Positions 7,868 through 14,775 of a stretch of DNA of 30,218 nt are shown one piece after another. Below the pieces are notes generated by a model, which worked only from the letters and a program-made list of their open reading frames with translations, did no database searches and was not told the origin of the DNA. The stretch is from DASVBJ01 sp036375895 (lineage in GTDB: Bacteria > Actinomycetota > Actinomycetes > JACCUZ01): NCBI GenBank assembly GCA_036375895.1, contig DASVBJ010000009.1, positions 1-30,218 of the forward strand, in the 5' to 3' direction. A program made the translations under genes and the position numbers. How positions within the stretch are numbered: position 1 is the stretch's first letter; each line of letters starts with the position of its first letter.

Positions 7868-9831
7868 CCGTTGTCGTACTCGCCGATGACCTTGGCGCCC
7901 AGCTCACGGGCCAGCAGGTCGTGGTGGCTCAGACCGCTGTCGTCGGCGTCCGGGTCGTCGGCGGAGGGCTCGTCGTCGTACGGCGTGGGGGCGCCGCCTG
8001 CGGGGCGAGCGGGCGCGTCGCCGGCGCCGTGCGCGGCCGTCGGTGACGGGGGCGGCTCCGGCGGACCGGCCGGGGTCACGGCAGCGGGGGTCGGCCGGGC
8101 GGACCCGGCCGCAGCGCCGCGTCCCCCGGGACCGCCGGAGGACGGCGGCGAGCCGGCGCCCGGCGAGGCCGAGGGGTCGACGATCGCCTCGACCTTCCAG
8201 TCGACGCCGAGGACCTGGATCAGCGCCTCCCGGACGATCTCCTCGCTGCCGCCCCGGCTGAAGCTGTCGCGGGCCCCGGCATTGACCATGGCGAGGGTGA
8301 GCCGGCCGTCCTCGACCGCCGCCACCTGAGCGTTGTGGCTCAGCAGCGTCCAGGTGAACCGGCGCAGGCCCTTGACCGCGTCCAGCACGTCGGGCCAGAG
8401 GCGCCGCACCGTGGTCAGGTCGAGGGAGCTGTCGCCGGACGAGGCGGCCACGGCGGGCTCAGGGGTCTCCGCGGCCACGGCCGGCTCAGGGGTCTCCGCG
8501 GGCGCACGGGTCTCGGCGGCCTCGGGTGTCGCGGTGAGTGCCGGCGCTGCGGACGGGACCGCCAGCTCGGCGTCGTCGTGCGCTGTCGGCGGGCGCTGGT
8601 GCCGCGGCGCCACGTCGGCCGGGCGGGCCGACGGGGGCCGCTCTTCAGCCGGGGCCGCACCCGGCGTACCGATGGACATCCGCCGCTCCAGCCGGTCGAG
8701 GCGGGCGGCGACGCCCTGGTCCTCGTCACCGGCGGCCGGCAGCAGCACGCGGGCGCAGATCAGCTCGAGCTGTAGCCGGGGGGCGGTGGCGCCGCGCATC
8801 TCGGTGAGGCCCGTGTTGACGATGTCGGCGGCCCGCGAGAGCTGGGCGGCGCCGAAGTGCGCGGCCTGCTGGCGCATGCGGTCGATCTCGTCGGCCGGGT
8901 GCTCACCGAGGATGCCGGCGGCGGCGTCCGGCACGGCGTCGATGATGATCAGGTCGCGCAGCCGCTCGAGGAGGTCCTCGGCGAACCGTTTGGGGTCGTG
9001 GCCGCCCTCGACCACCCGGTCGACGATGTTGAACACCGCGGCGCCGTCGCCGGCGGCGAACGCCTCGATGGTGTCGTCGAGCAACGTGGCGTCGGTGTAG
9101 CCGAGCAGGGTCGCAGCGAGCGGGTAGGTGACGCCGTCCTCGCCGGCCCCGGCGACGAGCTGGTCGAGCACGCTCATCGAGTCGCGCACCGAACCGCGGC
9201 CGGCCCGCACCACGAGTGGCAGCACTCCCTTGTCGACCGAGACACCCTCCTGCTCGCAGAGCCGGCCGAGGTGGGCGAGCAGCTCGCCGGGCGGCACCAG
9301 GCGGAACGGGTAGTGGTGGGTGCGCGACCGGATCGTCGCGATGACCTTCTCCGGCTCCGTCGTCGCGAAGACGAACTTCACGTGCTCGGGCGGCTCCTCG
9401 ACCAGCTTGAGCAGCGCGTTGAAGCCCTCACGCGAGACCATGTGGGCCTCGTCGATGATGTAGATCTTGAAGCGGGACGAGGCGGGGGCGTAGAAGGCCC
9501 GTTCCCGCAGCTCGCGGGCGTCGTCGACGCCACCGTGGCTCGCGGCGTCGATCTCGATGACGTCGAGGCTGCCGGCACCGTCGCGGGCGAGGTCCTCGCA
9601 GGACCGGCAGACGCCGCACGGCGTGGGCGTCGGCCCCTGCTCGCAGTTGAGGCACCGGGCGAGGATGCGGGCGCTTGTCGTCTTGCCGCAGCCGCGGGGG
9701 CCGCTGAACAGGTAGGCGTGGTGGATGCGGTCGTTGCGCAACGCCTGCTGGAGCGGCTCGGTGACGTGCTCCTGCCCGATGACGTCGGCGAACGTCTCGG
9801 GGCGGTAGCGACGGTAGAGCGCTTGCGACAC
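7864..9831 (-). CDS. dnaX: DNA polymerase III subunit gamma/tau
   Basis: Clamp-loader ATPase that joins the replicative polymerase and loads the sliding clamp. The 655-aa product has Walker A GPRGCGKT (44-51), a zinc module (C63, C72, C75, C78), the DEAH-type Walker B in IDEAHM, sensor 1 (FATTEPEKV) and the SRC-like arginine finger region before domain III. From about residue 385 to 530 there is a Pro/Ala/Glu-rich linker containing a short internal repeat (AETPEPAVAA twice), then a tau-type C-terminal domain. The start is GTG 9831 (VSQALYRRYRPETF), not the upstream GTG/ATG codons. TAGGGT lies 7 nt upstream and no Shine-Dalgarno is present, indicating a leaderless mRNA. Confidence 0.96.
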   Translation of the reverse strand: MSQALYRRYRPETFADVIGQEHVTEPLQQALRNDRIHHAYLFSGPRGCGKTTSARILARCLNCEQGPTPTPCGVCRSCEDLARDGAGSLDVIEIDAASHGGVDDARELRERAFYAPASSRFKIYIIDEAHMVSREGFNALLKLVEEPPEHVKFVFATTEPEKVIATIRSRTHHYPFRLVPPGELLAHLGRLCEQEGVSVDKGVLPLVVRAGRGSVRDSMSVLDQLVAGAGEDGVTYPLAATLLGYTDATLLDDTIEAFAAGDGAAVFNIVDRVVEGGHDPKRFAEDLLERLRDLIIIDAVPDAAAGILGEHPADEIDRMRQQAAHFGAAQLSRAADIVNTGLTEMRGATAPRLQLELICARVLLPAAGDEDQGVAARLDRLERRMSIGTPGAAPAEERPPSARPADVAPRHQRPPTAHDDAELAVPSAAPALTATPEAAETRAPAETPEPAVAAETPEPAVAASSGDSSLDLTTVRRLWPDVLDAVKGLRRFTWTLLSHNAQVAAVEDGRLTLAMVNAGARDSFSRGGSEEIVREALIQVLGVDWKVEAIVDPSASPGAGSPPSSGGPGGRGAAAGSARPTPAAVTPAGPPEPPPSPTAAHGAGDAPARPAGGAPTPYDDEPSADDPDADDSGLSHHDLLARELGAKVIGEYDNG

Positions 9832-9838
9832 GACACGC

Positions 9839-9844
9839 ACCCTA
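9839..9844 (-). promoter_or_regulatory. -10 box of leaderless dnaX (TAGGGT)
   Basis: Minus-strand TAGGGT at 9844-9839 ends 7 nt before the dnaX GTG at 9831. It fits TANNNT with transcription starting at the initiation codon. Confidence 0.5.
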
Positions 9845-9890
9845 GCCCGCCGGCCCGACAGCGGGACGGCACCGTCCCCATGCACGCAAG

Positions 9891-9980
9891 GGACCCCCCG
9901 CACACCCGTCAGGGCCCACCTACCCTTGCTGCCTTCCGGCCCTGGGGGAGTTCAGCGGGATGACGCCGCACGAGGGGTCG
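9891..9980 (-). ncRNA. ffs: Signal recognition particle RNA, small bacterial (4.5S) type
   Basis: Read on the minus strand, the sequence holds the conserved domain IV core GGGCCGGAAGGCAGCAAGGG: a GGAA tetraloop and the asymmetric/symmetric internal loops that bind Ffh. It is closed by complementary ends (GACCCCTCG... and ...GGGGGGTCC). A -10 box TAGACT at 9993-9988 predicts a 5' end near 9981. It lies between dnaX and tRNA-Ser, a common actinobacterial position. The ends are estimated within a few nt. Confidence 0.9.
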
Positions 9981-9987
9981 AGGACCG

Positions 9988-9993
9988 AGTCTA
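9988..9993 (-). promoter_or_regulatory. -10 box of the SRP RNA promoter (TAGACT)
   Basis: TAGACT (minus strand) ends 7 nt before the predicted first base of the SRP RNA. No convincing -35 is visible. Confidence 0.5.
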
Positions 9994-10046
9994 GCCGTAC
10001 GCCGGGGCCCGCCGGCGGCCGGTCGGGGGGCACTCCCCCGCTCCGG

Positions 10047-10052
10047 TATCCT
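10047..10052 (+). promoter_or_regulatory. -10 box of tRNA-Ser (TATCCT)
   Basis: TATCCT ends 7 nt before the first base of mature tRNA-Ser (10060). Transcription would begin at or next to the mature 5' end, leaving little or no 5' leader for RNase P. Confidence 0.45.
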
Positions 10053-10059
10053 CGCCCGC

Positions 10060-10144
10060 GGAGGATTCGCCTAGTGGCCTAGGGCGCACGCTTGGAAAGC
10101 GTGTTGGGGGCAACCCCTCGCGGGTTCGAATCCCGCATCCTCCG
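10060..10144 (+). tRNA. tRNA-Ser (anticodon GGA)
   Basis: An 85-nt cloverleaf. Acceptor GGAGGAT pairs with ATCCTCC (10137-10143), discriminator G10144. Anticodon stem CACGC/GCGTG encloses loop TTGGAAA, with anticodon GGA at 10094-10096. A long variable arm (GGGGGCAACCCCT) and T-loop GGTTCGAATCC are present. The long variable arm and G discriminator fit serine. The CCA end is not encoded (CCC follows). Confidence 0.97.
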
Positions 10145-10594
10145 CCCCGTGGTGCCAGCGGATCTCGGCGCGCTGCCGTCGTTGGCGTCGATGCCCGAAC
10201 CGCCGAGGCCCGCACCGCCCGCAGTGGTGCGGGCCTCGCCTCGACCCGTCAGCGCGAACGCGAGCCCGAGCATCAGCCCGCACAGCAGGCCGAGCAGCGG
10301 TCCGGAGACGAACGGCGAGAAGAAGGCGATCGTCGTCGCGGCCAGGGTGGCCACGACCAGCGACCGGACCGGCGCCCGCACCAGCAGGCGCACCGGGCGT
10401 GGCCGTGGCCGGAGCGCGCGCGCCGAGCGCACCAGGGGTACGGCGAGGAACACCCCGGCCAGCCACGCCACCGCCGCGCCGACCGCAGCGGGCCACCCGC
10501 TCCAGGCTGCCGTGTCCACCGCCCCGGTCGCGCCGAACAGCGACACGGGGACGAGCAGGAACAGCGTCCGCCGGGCGGAGGGGGATGGCTGCAT
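10079..10594 (-). CDS. Small multi-pass membrane protein whose 3' end is antisense to tRNA-Ser
   Basis: A 171-aa frame from ATG 10594 (GGAG six nt upstream; a GTG at 10606 is the alternative). Residues about 9-28, 34-56 and 80-117 are hydrophobic, suggesting three to four membrane helices separated by a basic loop (SARALRPRPRPVR). Third positions are almost all G/C in this part, as expected of a real gene. From about residue 120 the sequence turns Gly/Ser/Arg-rich, and the last 22 or so residues (DSNPRGVAPNTLSKRAP) are simply the antisense of tRNA-Ser, the first stop being at 10079. The true protein may have extended through mutation of an earlier stop, or the 3' end may be fortuitous. No family recognised. 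Confidence 0.55.
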   Translation of the reverse strand: MQPSPSARRTLFLLVPVSLFGATGAVDTAAWSGWPAAVGAAVAWLAGVFLAVPLVRSARALRPRPRPVRLLVRAPVRSLVVATLAATTIAFFSPFVSGPLLGLLCGLMLGLAFALTGRGEARTTAGGAGLGGSGIDANDGSAPRSAGTTGRRMRDSNPRGVAPNTLSKRAP

Positions 10595-10791
10595 GTGTCG
10601 CTCCACTGGGCGGCGGTCGGCCGCCGATCAGCCCGTCTGTCAGAAGCAGGCGCCGGCCCGGACGGCACCGTAGAGCGGGTGCCCGCCCCCGCCCGCCTGG
10701 AAACGTCGGACATCACCGGCATGGGTGCCCGCGCGGTGCTGCCGAAGACGCCGAAGACGAGCGGGCATCCTCGCCGCGGGGGCGTGGAGCC

Positions 10792-10797
10792 TATCCT
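10792..10797 (+). promoter_or_regulatory. -10 box of a leaderless gene (TATCCT)
   Basis: TATCCT ends 6 nt before GTG 10804. No Shine-Dalgarno precedes that GTG. Confidence 0.5.
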
Positions 10798-10803
10798 CGA
10801 TGG

Positions 10804-11100
10804 GTGATCTTCCAAGGTGTCGGGGACTCACGGCCGTACCCCGACCACGGGTACACGCAGCGCCAGTGGGGTGAGATCGCACCGAGCCAGGTGCGCCTCG
10901 ACCAGCTGGTGACCACCAAGCGCATGCTCGACCTGGACGCCCTGCTGGCCGAGGACTCGACGTACTACGGCGACCTGTTCGCGCACGTGGTCCGGTGGCG
11001 GGGCACGCTCTATCTCGAGGACGGCCTGCACCGGGCCCTGCGCGCGGCGCTGCAGCAGCGCACGGTGCTGCACGCGCGGGTGCTCGAGCTGTCCGGCTGA
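10804..11100 (+). CDS. Conserved actinobacterial small protein (ParB-like / VapB-type annotation)
   Basis: A 98-aa soluble protein: MIFQGVGDSRPYPDHG at the N-terminus, then VRLDQLVTTKRMLDLDALLAED and a C-terminal GTLYLEDGLHRALRAALQ-type segment. The YLEDGLHRALRAA element resembles the DGHHR helix of ParB/sulfiredoxin-like nucleotide-binding folds. Databases often label homologues as VapB-family antitoxins as far as I recall, yet no VapC (PIN) toxin gene lies nearby and the sequence has no AbrB-like N-terminus, so a toxin-antitoxin role is not supported here. GTG 10804 is used because TATCCT lies 6 nt upstream (leaderless). Another gene in the same direction follows after about 130 nt. Confidence 0.85.
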   Translation: MIFQGVGDSRPYPDHGYTQRQWGEIAPSQVRLDQLVTTKRMLDLDALLAEDSTYYGDLFAHVVRWRGTLYLEDGLHRALRAALQQRTVLHARVLELSG

Positions 11101-11196
11101 CCCCGCCCCTTCACTCGCTGGGGTGGCCATCCCTGAGCAGGTCACCCACGTGGCCGACGGTCCGTGTCACTGCGTCGCGGGGCGTGACCACGCCAC

Positions 11197-11202
11197 TACG
11201 CT
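11197..11202 (+). promoter_or_regulatory. -10 box (TACGCT) ahead of the uORF/LytR_C gene
   Basis: TACGCT ends 8 nt before ATG 11211, the first codon of a short uORF, and 10 nt before an in-frame GTG (11213) of the LytR_C gene. The transcript start is expected at about 11209-11211. Confidence 0.45.
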
Positions 11203-11210
11203 CACCCACC

Positions 11211-11237
11211 ATGTGCACCACCCGAGCGCGCCGATGA
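11211..11237 (+). CDS. Putative leaderless upstream ORF (8 codons)
   Basis: ATG 11211 lies 8 nt after TACGCT and opens a frame MCTTRARR followed by TGA (11235-11237). The stop overlaps the ATG of the LytR_C gene (ATGA, 11234-11237), so ribosomes finishing the peptide could restart on the main gene, which has no Shine-Dalgarno of its own. The peptide is Cys/Arg containing. The geometry is what is seen; regulatory function is inference. Confidence 0.4.
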   Translation: MCTTRARR

Positions 11238-11791
11238 GCATGCTCACCCCGCGGGGCATCGGCGGTCAGGCCAGGCGGCGGCGCGGCCGCGGTCGGCGCG
11301 CGCTGACGGTGCTGCTCCTGCTGTTGCTGCTCGGCTCGGCGGGGGCGGGGGCCTGGTGGTTCACGATCCGGGGCGGTGGCCAGGAGGTCGCCGCCGTGCC
11401 ACGCCCCAGCTGCCCTCCGGTCTCCCCCACGCCAACCGTGGTGCCCGCGACCCAGGTGACGGTCAACGTCTACAACGCCACCGACCGCAGAGGGCTGGCC
11501 GCCTCGGTCGCCGCCGACCTGGCGAAGCGCGGCTTCCGCGTCGGCAAGACCGACAACGACCCCCTGAAGCGCGCGGTGACGGGCGTCGCCGAGGTGCGCT
11601 CGAGCGCGGTCGGCAAGGACGCGGCCCGCACCGTGGCCGCGCACGTGGGCGCCGCCGTCGCCGTGCCCGACCAGCGCAAGGACGCGTCGGTGGACCTCGT
11701 GGTCGGGGCCGGCTTCAAGGGGCTCGTGCCCCCTGCGCAGGCAGCGGCCGCCGTCACCCCGACCCCGGCGCCTCGCCCGTCGGGCTGCTGA
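11234..11791 (+). CDS. LytR C-terminal domain (LytR_C) membrane-anchored protein
   Basis: A 185-aa protein with a very basic N-terminus (ARRRRGRGRR), one membrane helix (about 23-43, Leu-rich then GSAGAGAWW), a Ser/Pro linker and an extracytoplasmic LytR_C domain. The latter is recognised by VTVNVYNATDRRGLAASVAA and the RGFRVGK turn that follows, closing near VDLVVGAGFKGL. LytR_C domains occur alone or after the LytR-CpsA-Psr phosphotransferase domain in envelope proteins; here it stands alone, so a ligand-binding or accessory envelope role is likely rather than catalysis. ATG 11234 is suggested by the overlapping uORF; GTG 11213 is an alternative leaderless start 10 nt after the -10 box. Confidence 0.82.
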   Translation: MSMLTPRGIGGQARRRRGRGRRALTVLLLLLLLGSAGAGAWWFTIRGGGQEVAAVPRPSCPPVSPTPTVVPATQVTVNVYNATDRRGLAASVAADLAKRGFRVGKTDNDPLKRAVTGVAEVRSSAVGKDAARTVAAHVGAAVAVPDQRKDASVDLVVGAGFKGLVPPAQAAAAVTPTPAPRPSGC

Positions 11792-11882
11792 CCACGGGAA
11801 ATCACGGCAGCGCCGGTTGGGCTGTGGGACGGTACGACCCCAGGGTCGCGGTCGGCGCGTCACCGACAGGGACGGGGAGCGG

Positions 11883-12797
11883 ATGACGGTCATCGAGGTG
11901 GCGGGGGCGCACAAGACGTACCGCCGCTGGCGCAAGCCACCGGAGAAGGCGCTGGACGGGCTGGACCTCACCGTGGCCACCGGCGGTGTCCACGGCTTCC
12001 TCGGGCCCAACGGATCCGGCAAGACCACCACGATCCGGATGCTGCTCGGCCTCGTCTCCGCCGATGCGGGACAGCTGCGCGTCCTCGGCCAGCCGGTGCC
12101 GGCTGCGCTGCCGGGGGTCATCGGCTCCGTGGGTGCGCTCGTCGAGACGCCGCTCTTCTTCCCGAACTTCTCCGGCCGGCTCAACCTCCGACTGCTGGCC
12201 GAGACCGCAGGGGTCCCGCGGAGCCGGGTGGAGGAGTGCCTCGACCTCGTTGACCTGCGCGACCGGGCCGACGACCGGTTCAAGGGCTACTCGCTCGGCA
12301 TGAAGCAGCGGCTCGGCATTGCGGCCGCGCTCCTGAAGCGACCGCGGCTGCTCATCCTCGACGAGCCGAGCAACGGCCTGGACCCCGCAGGCATCCGGGA
12401 GGTGCGCGAGCTCGTACGTCGGCTCGGCAGCGACGGCCACACCACGGTCTTCCTGTCCAGCCACCTGCTCGCCGAGGTCCAGCAGGTCTGCGACGACGTG
12501 ACGATCCTGGCCCGCGGCCGCTGCGTCGCGTCCGGCCCGGTCCGGGAGGTGCTGGCCGGCGGGACGACCGGGGACCTCCGGTTGCGGGTGCCGGACCCGA
12601 CGGGGGCCAAGGCGGTGCTGGAGGCGGCCGGCTTCTCCGTCACGAGCATGGGTGACGCCTGGCGGGTGCACGCCGTCGACGACCCGTCCCGGGTCACCCG
12701 CGTGCTGGCCGAGCAGCGGCACTACCTCTCCGAGCTCTCCCCCATCGCCGCCGACCTCGAGACGGTCTTCCTCGAGCTGACGCAGGAGCAGCCGTGA
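11883..12797 (+). CDS. ABC transporter ATP-binding protein (ABC-2 type exporter)
   Basis: A 304-aa ATPase. Walker A GPNGSGKT (41-48), a Q-loop region near 64, ABC signature YSLGMKQRL (136-144), Walker B LLILDE (156-161) followed by PSNGLDPAG, and the H-loop in SSHLLAE. An extra C-terminal domain of about 85 residues is typical of the DrrA/CcmA-like drug or lipid exporters. ATG 11883 has GGGGAG close upstream (3 nt), so spacing is short; upstream in-frame codons lack a better site. The last four bases overlap the permease start, so the two subunits are made together. Substrate unknown. Confidence 0.95.
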   Translation: MTVIEVAGAHKTYRRWRKPPEKALDGLDLTVATGGVHGFLGPNGSGKTTTIRMLLGLVSADAGQLRVLGQPVPAALPGVIGSVGALVETPLFFPNFSGRLNLRLLAETAGVPRSRVEECLDLVDLRDRADDRFKGYSLGMKQRLGIAAALLKRPRLLILDEPSNGLDPAGIREVRELVRRLGSDGHTTVFLSSHLLAEVQQVCDDVTILARGRCVASGPVREVLAGGTTGDLRLRVPDPTGAKAVLEAAGFSVTSMGDAWRVHAVDDPSRVTRVLAEQRHYLSELSPIAADLETVFLELTQEQP

Positions 12798-13843
12798 CCA
12801 TGACAACTGATGACGAGGCCACGACCCGGACGGCCGACGCGCAGGCGGCGGGTCGCGGCTCGCTGTTGCGTGCGGAGGTGCACCGCTTCACGGCGCGCCG
12901 GTTCGTGCGAGTGCTGCTGCTGCTGGTCGTCGCGGCCTACCTCGTCATCACCCCGTTGGTGGCGGTGACCCAGTTCGCGAAGCCGAGCGCAGCCAGCCTG
13001 GCCGCCGCTCGCGCGGGCGTGGCCAAGGCGGTCACCGAGCAGAACGGCTTCCGCGAGGAGTGCCTGAGCCAGCCGCGGCAGGACGACATCTCCGCCGAGG
13101 AGGCTTGCGGCCCGCCCCTGACCGCGGATGACCTCAACGTCAGCGACTTCATCGAGAAGCCGGCGTTCGTTCTCGCCGACAACCTTCCCGCCGGGGCGGT
13201 GGGCGTCGGTGCCGCGGTCGCGGCCCTCGCCTTCGTCATCGGGGCCACGTACGTCGGCGCGGAGTGGTCGACCCGATCCATGGTCTCGCTGCTGTTCTGG
13301 GAGCCGCGCCGGCTGAAGGTCATGGGAACCAAGCTCGGTGTGACGGCTGCCGCGGCCGTCGTGCTGGGTGTGGTCGCGCAGGCGGTGTGGCTGGTCAGCG
13401 CGGAGCTGATGGCCCGCACCCGCGGCACGACCGACGCGCTGCCGCGTCATTTCTGGACCGACCTGTTCGCCCAGCAGGGCCGCTCGACGCTGCTCGTCGT
13501 GATCACGGCGTTGATCGGCTTCGGCATCGCGAACCTCGTCCGCAACACCGGCGCCTCGCTCGGAGTGGGCTTCGTCTACTTCGCCATCGTCGAGAACGCC
13601 GTCCGGATCATGCGACCGGGCTGGCAGCAGTGGCTGCTCACGGACAACGCGGCGGCACTCGTCACCAAGGGCGGCCACCGGATCTACCTCAACGAGGCCG
13701 CGCAGGGCGGCGGCTCGATGGACGTCATGCCCGAACGTCAGGTGCTGCTCAGCAACCTGCACGGCGGGCTGTTCCTCTGCCTCGTGACGGCAGCGCTGCT
13801 CGCCGTCGGCGTGTGGTCCTTCAAGCGCCGCGACCTCCAGTAG
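12794..13843 (+). CDS. ABC-2 type transporter permease
   Basis: A 349-aa membrane protein that pairs with the preceding ATPase. The cytoplasmic N-terminus (about 1-35) is followed by a first helix (VLLLLVVAAYLVITPLVA), a 65-residue extracytoplasmic loop with two cysteines (EECLSQP, EEACGPP) that may form a disulfide, then five or so further helices from residue 135, ending with LLAVGVWSFKRRDLQ. The arrangement fits ABC-2 permeases with a large first loop. GTG 12794 overlaps the ATPase stop (GTGA) and has AGGAG five nt upstream; ATG 12800 is the alternative. Confidence 0.92.
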   Translation: MTMTTDDEATTRTADAQAAGRGSLLRAEVHRFTARRFVRVLLLLVVAAYLVITPLVAVTQFAKPSAASLAAARAGVAKAVTEQNGFREECLSQPRQDDISAEEACGPPLTADDLNVSDFIEKPAFVLADNLPAGAVGVGAAVAALAFVIGATYVGAEWSTRSMVSLLFWEPRRLKVMGTKLGVTAAAAVVLGVVAQAVWLVSAELMARTRGTTDALPRHFWTDLFAQQGRSTLLVVITALIGFGIANLVRNTGASLGVGFVYFAIVENAVRIMRPGWQQWLLTDNAAALVTKGGHRIYLNEAAQGGGSMDVMPERQVLLSNLHGGLFLCLVTAALLAVGVWSFKRRDLQ

Positions 13844-13869
13844 CCCCGGGTACGCCGGCCCGGCCGGGG
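13844..13869 (+). terminator. GC hairpin after the ABC exporter operon
   Basis: CCCCGG (13844-13849) can pair with CCGGGG (13864-13869) just after the permease stop. There is no U tract. The element GGGTACGCCGG recurs at 13848-13858 and 13881-13891, so the region could instead be a repeat-type regulatory site. Confidence 0.35.
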
Positions 13870-13905
13870 TGCGTCAACCGGGGTACGCCGGGTAAGGACC
13901 CGATC

Positions 13906-14577
13906 ATGCGACTGCCTCTGCCTCTGCCTGGTCCCGCCGACGTCCTCCGCACCGCGGCCACGGCGCGCGCGGGGGTGACGACCGCCCTCGGCCTCGTGCC
14001 GCGGGCCGACCACGCGATGAGCCGGGTCGAGACGCTCCTGGACCGGCTCGAGCACGTGGTCTCGGCAGCCGAGCAGACCGCCGCTCGGTCCGACGACGCC
14101 CTCACCCGCACCGCGACGACGCTCGACACCGTCGAGGTCACGGCCCGCGACGCCGGCCGGGCGGTCGACGGCGCCTCAGGTCTGGTGCAGCGGGTCGACG
14201 CGATGCTCGGCGCGTGGGAGCAGCCGCTGCGGCGGCTCGCACCCGTCGTACGGCGGGTCAGCGAGAGCATCGACCCGCGCGAGGTCGAGGCCGCGGTCTC
14301 GCTCATCGATCGGATGCCGCTGGTGCTCGACCACCTGGAGCACGACGTCCTGCCGATGATGCGCCAGCTGGACCGGGTCGGCCCCGACCTGCACGAGATC
14401 CTCGAGATCGTCGAGGACCTCCGCCGGGTGGTCACCGGGCTGCCGGGGGTGGGCCTGCTGCGCCGCCGCGGCGACGACGAGCCGCCCGTGGTCGTGGACG
14501 GCGTGCACGATGCCGCCGACGGCGACGAGGTCGACGGGCGCCGCAGGCTCCGTGCCGCCGGCGCCCGGCGGCGCTGA
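13906..14577 (+). CDS. Helical/coiled-coil protein, unknown function
   Basis: A 223-aa protein beginning MRLPLPLPGPADVLRTAA. Residues about 40-180 form long amphipathic helices with heptad-like spacing (VETLLDRLEHVVSAAEQTA, then TATTLDTVEVTARDAGRAVD and LIDRMPLVLDHLEHDVLPMM). No catalytic motif, signal peptide or membrane segment is apparent. The C-terminal 35 residues are Asp/Arg-rich and disordered. I recall actinobacterial proteins of this type being mislabelled as RuBisCO-like or conserved hypothetical; that label is not supported by the sequence. AAGGA lies 7 nt before ATG 13906, which decides the start. It stands about 60 nt after the ABC permease and could be read through from it. Confidence 0.75.
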   Translation: MRLPLPLPGPADVLRTAATARAGVTTALGLVPRADHAMSRVETLLDRLEHVVSAAEQTAARSDDALTRTATTLDTVEVTARDAGRAVDGASGLVQRVDAMLGAWEQPLRRLAPVVRRVSESIDPREVEAAVSLIDRMPLVLDHLEHDVLPMMRQLDRVGPDLHEILEIVEDLRRVVTGLPGVGLLRRRGDDEPPVVVDGVHDAADGDEVDGRRRLRAAGARRR

Positions 14578-14660
14578 CCGACGTGGGCCGGGCGGGCAGC
14601 GAGGGACGGCTCGCTGCCATTCGTGGGGACCGCGGCGGCGGATGACCTGGCCGGCGTGGC

Positions 14661-14704
14661 TTGACGCTTAACGTTCGCGACGCGCAAGGCTAAACGACGG
14701 CTAA
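14661..14704 (+). promoter_or_regulatory. Candidate promoter/operator of the redox operon
   Basis: An A/T-richer patch in the 198-nt gap before the six-gene operon. TTGACG (14661-14666) could be a -35. GGCTAA occurs at 14688-14693 and 14699-14704, an exact 11-bp period, and a related GCTTAACG lies at 14666-14673. Direct repeats one helical turn apart are the usual binding pattern of OmpR/PhoB-type response regulators. No regulator gene is in the window, and no convincing -10 is seen at 17 nt. Confidence 0.35.
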
Positions 14705-14775
14705 GGCCGTTGATCGGGGCGCGCGGGCCGCGGAGTCTCTGAGCAGGAGAAGTCCGGCCTGCGAGGAGCCACCCC

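Noticed and set aside
8460..8520. Possible repeat element in dnaX (GGCTCAGGGGTCTCCGCGG twice)
   Set aside because: It is an in-frame duplication within the low-complexity linker of gamma/tau (AETPEPAVAA twice), ordinary slippage in a disordered region, not a mobile or CRISPR repeat.
10092..10673. Plus-strand open frame beginning inside tRNA-Ser
   Set aside because: Its first residues are the tRNA itself, the remainder is antisense to a hydrophobic frame with better coding character, and no start signal precedes it.
10607..10815. Minus-strand frame beginning near 10815
   Set aside because: Arg/Pro/Ser-rich with no ribosome site; it overlaps the leaderless promoter and start of the 98-aa gene and the better-supported membrane protein frame.
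10804..11100. Toxin-antitoxin module suggested by the VapB-type label of homologues
   Set aside because: No PIN-domain or other toxin gene is adjacent and the protein lacks an AbrB/RHH-like N-terminus; kept only as a conserved small protein.
11817..11882. Upstream start of the ABC ATPase
   Set aside because: The extra residues (MGCGTVRPQGRGRR) have no family counterpart and no ribosome site; ATG 11883 begins exactly at the ABC domain.
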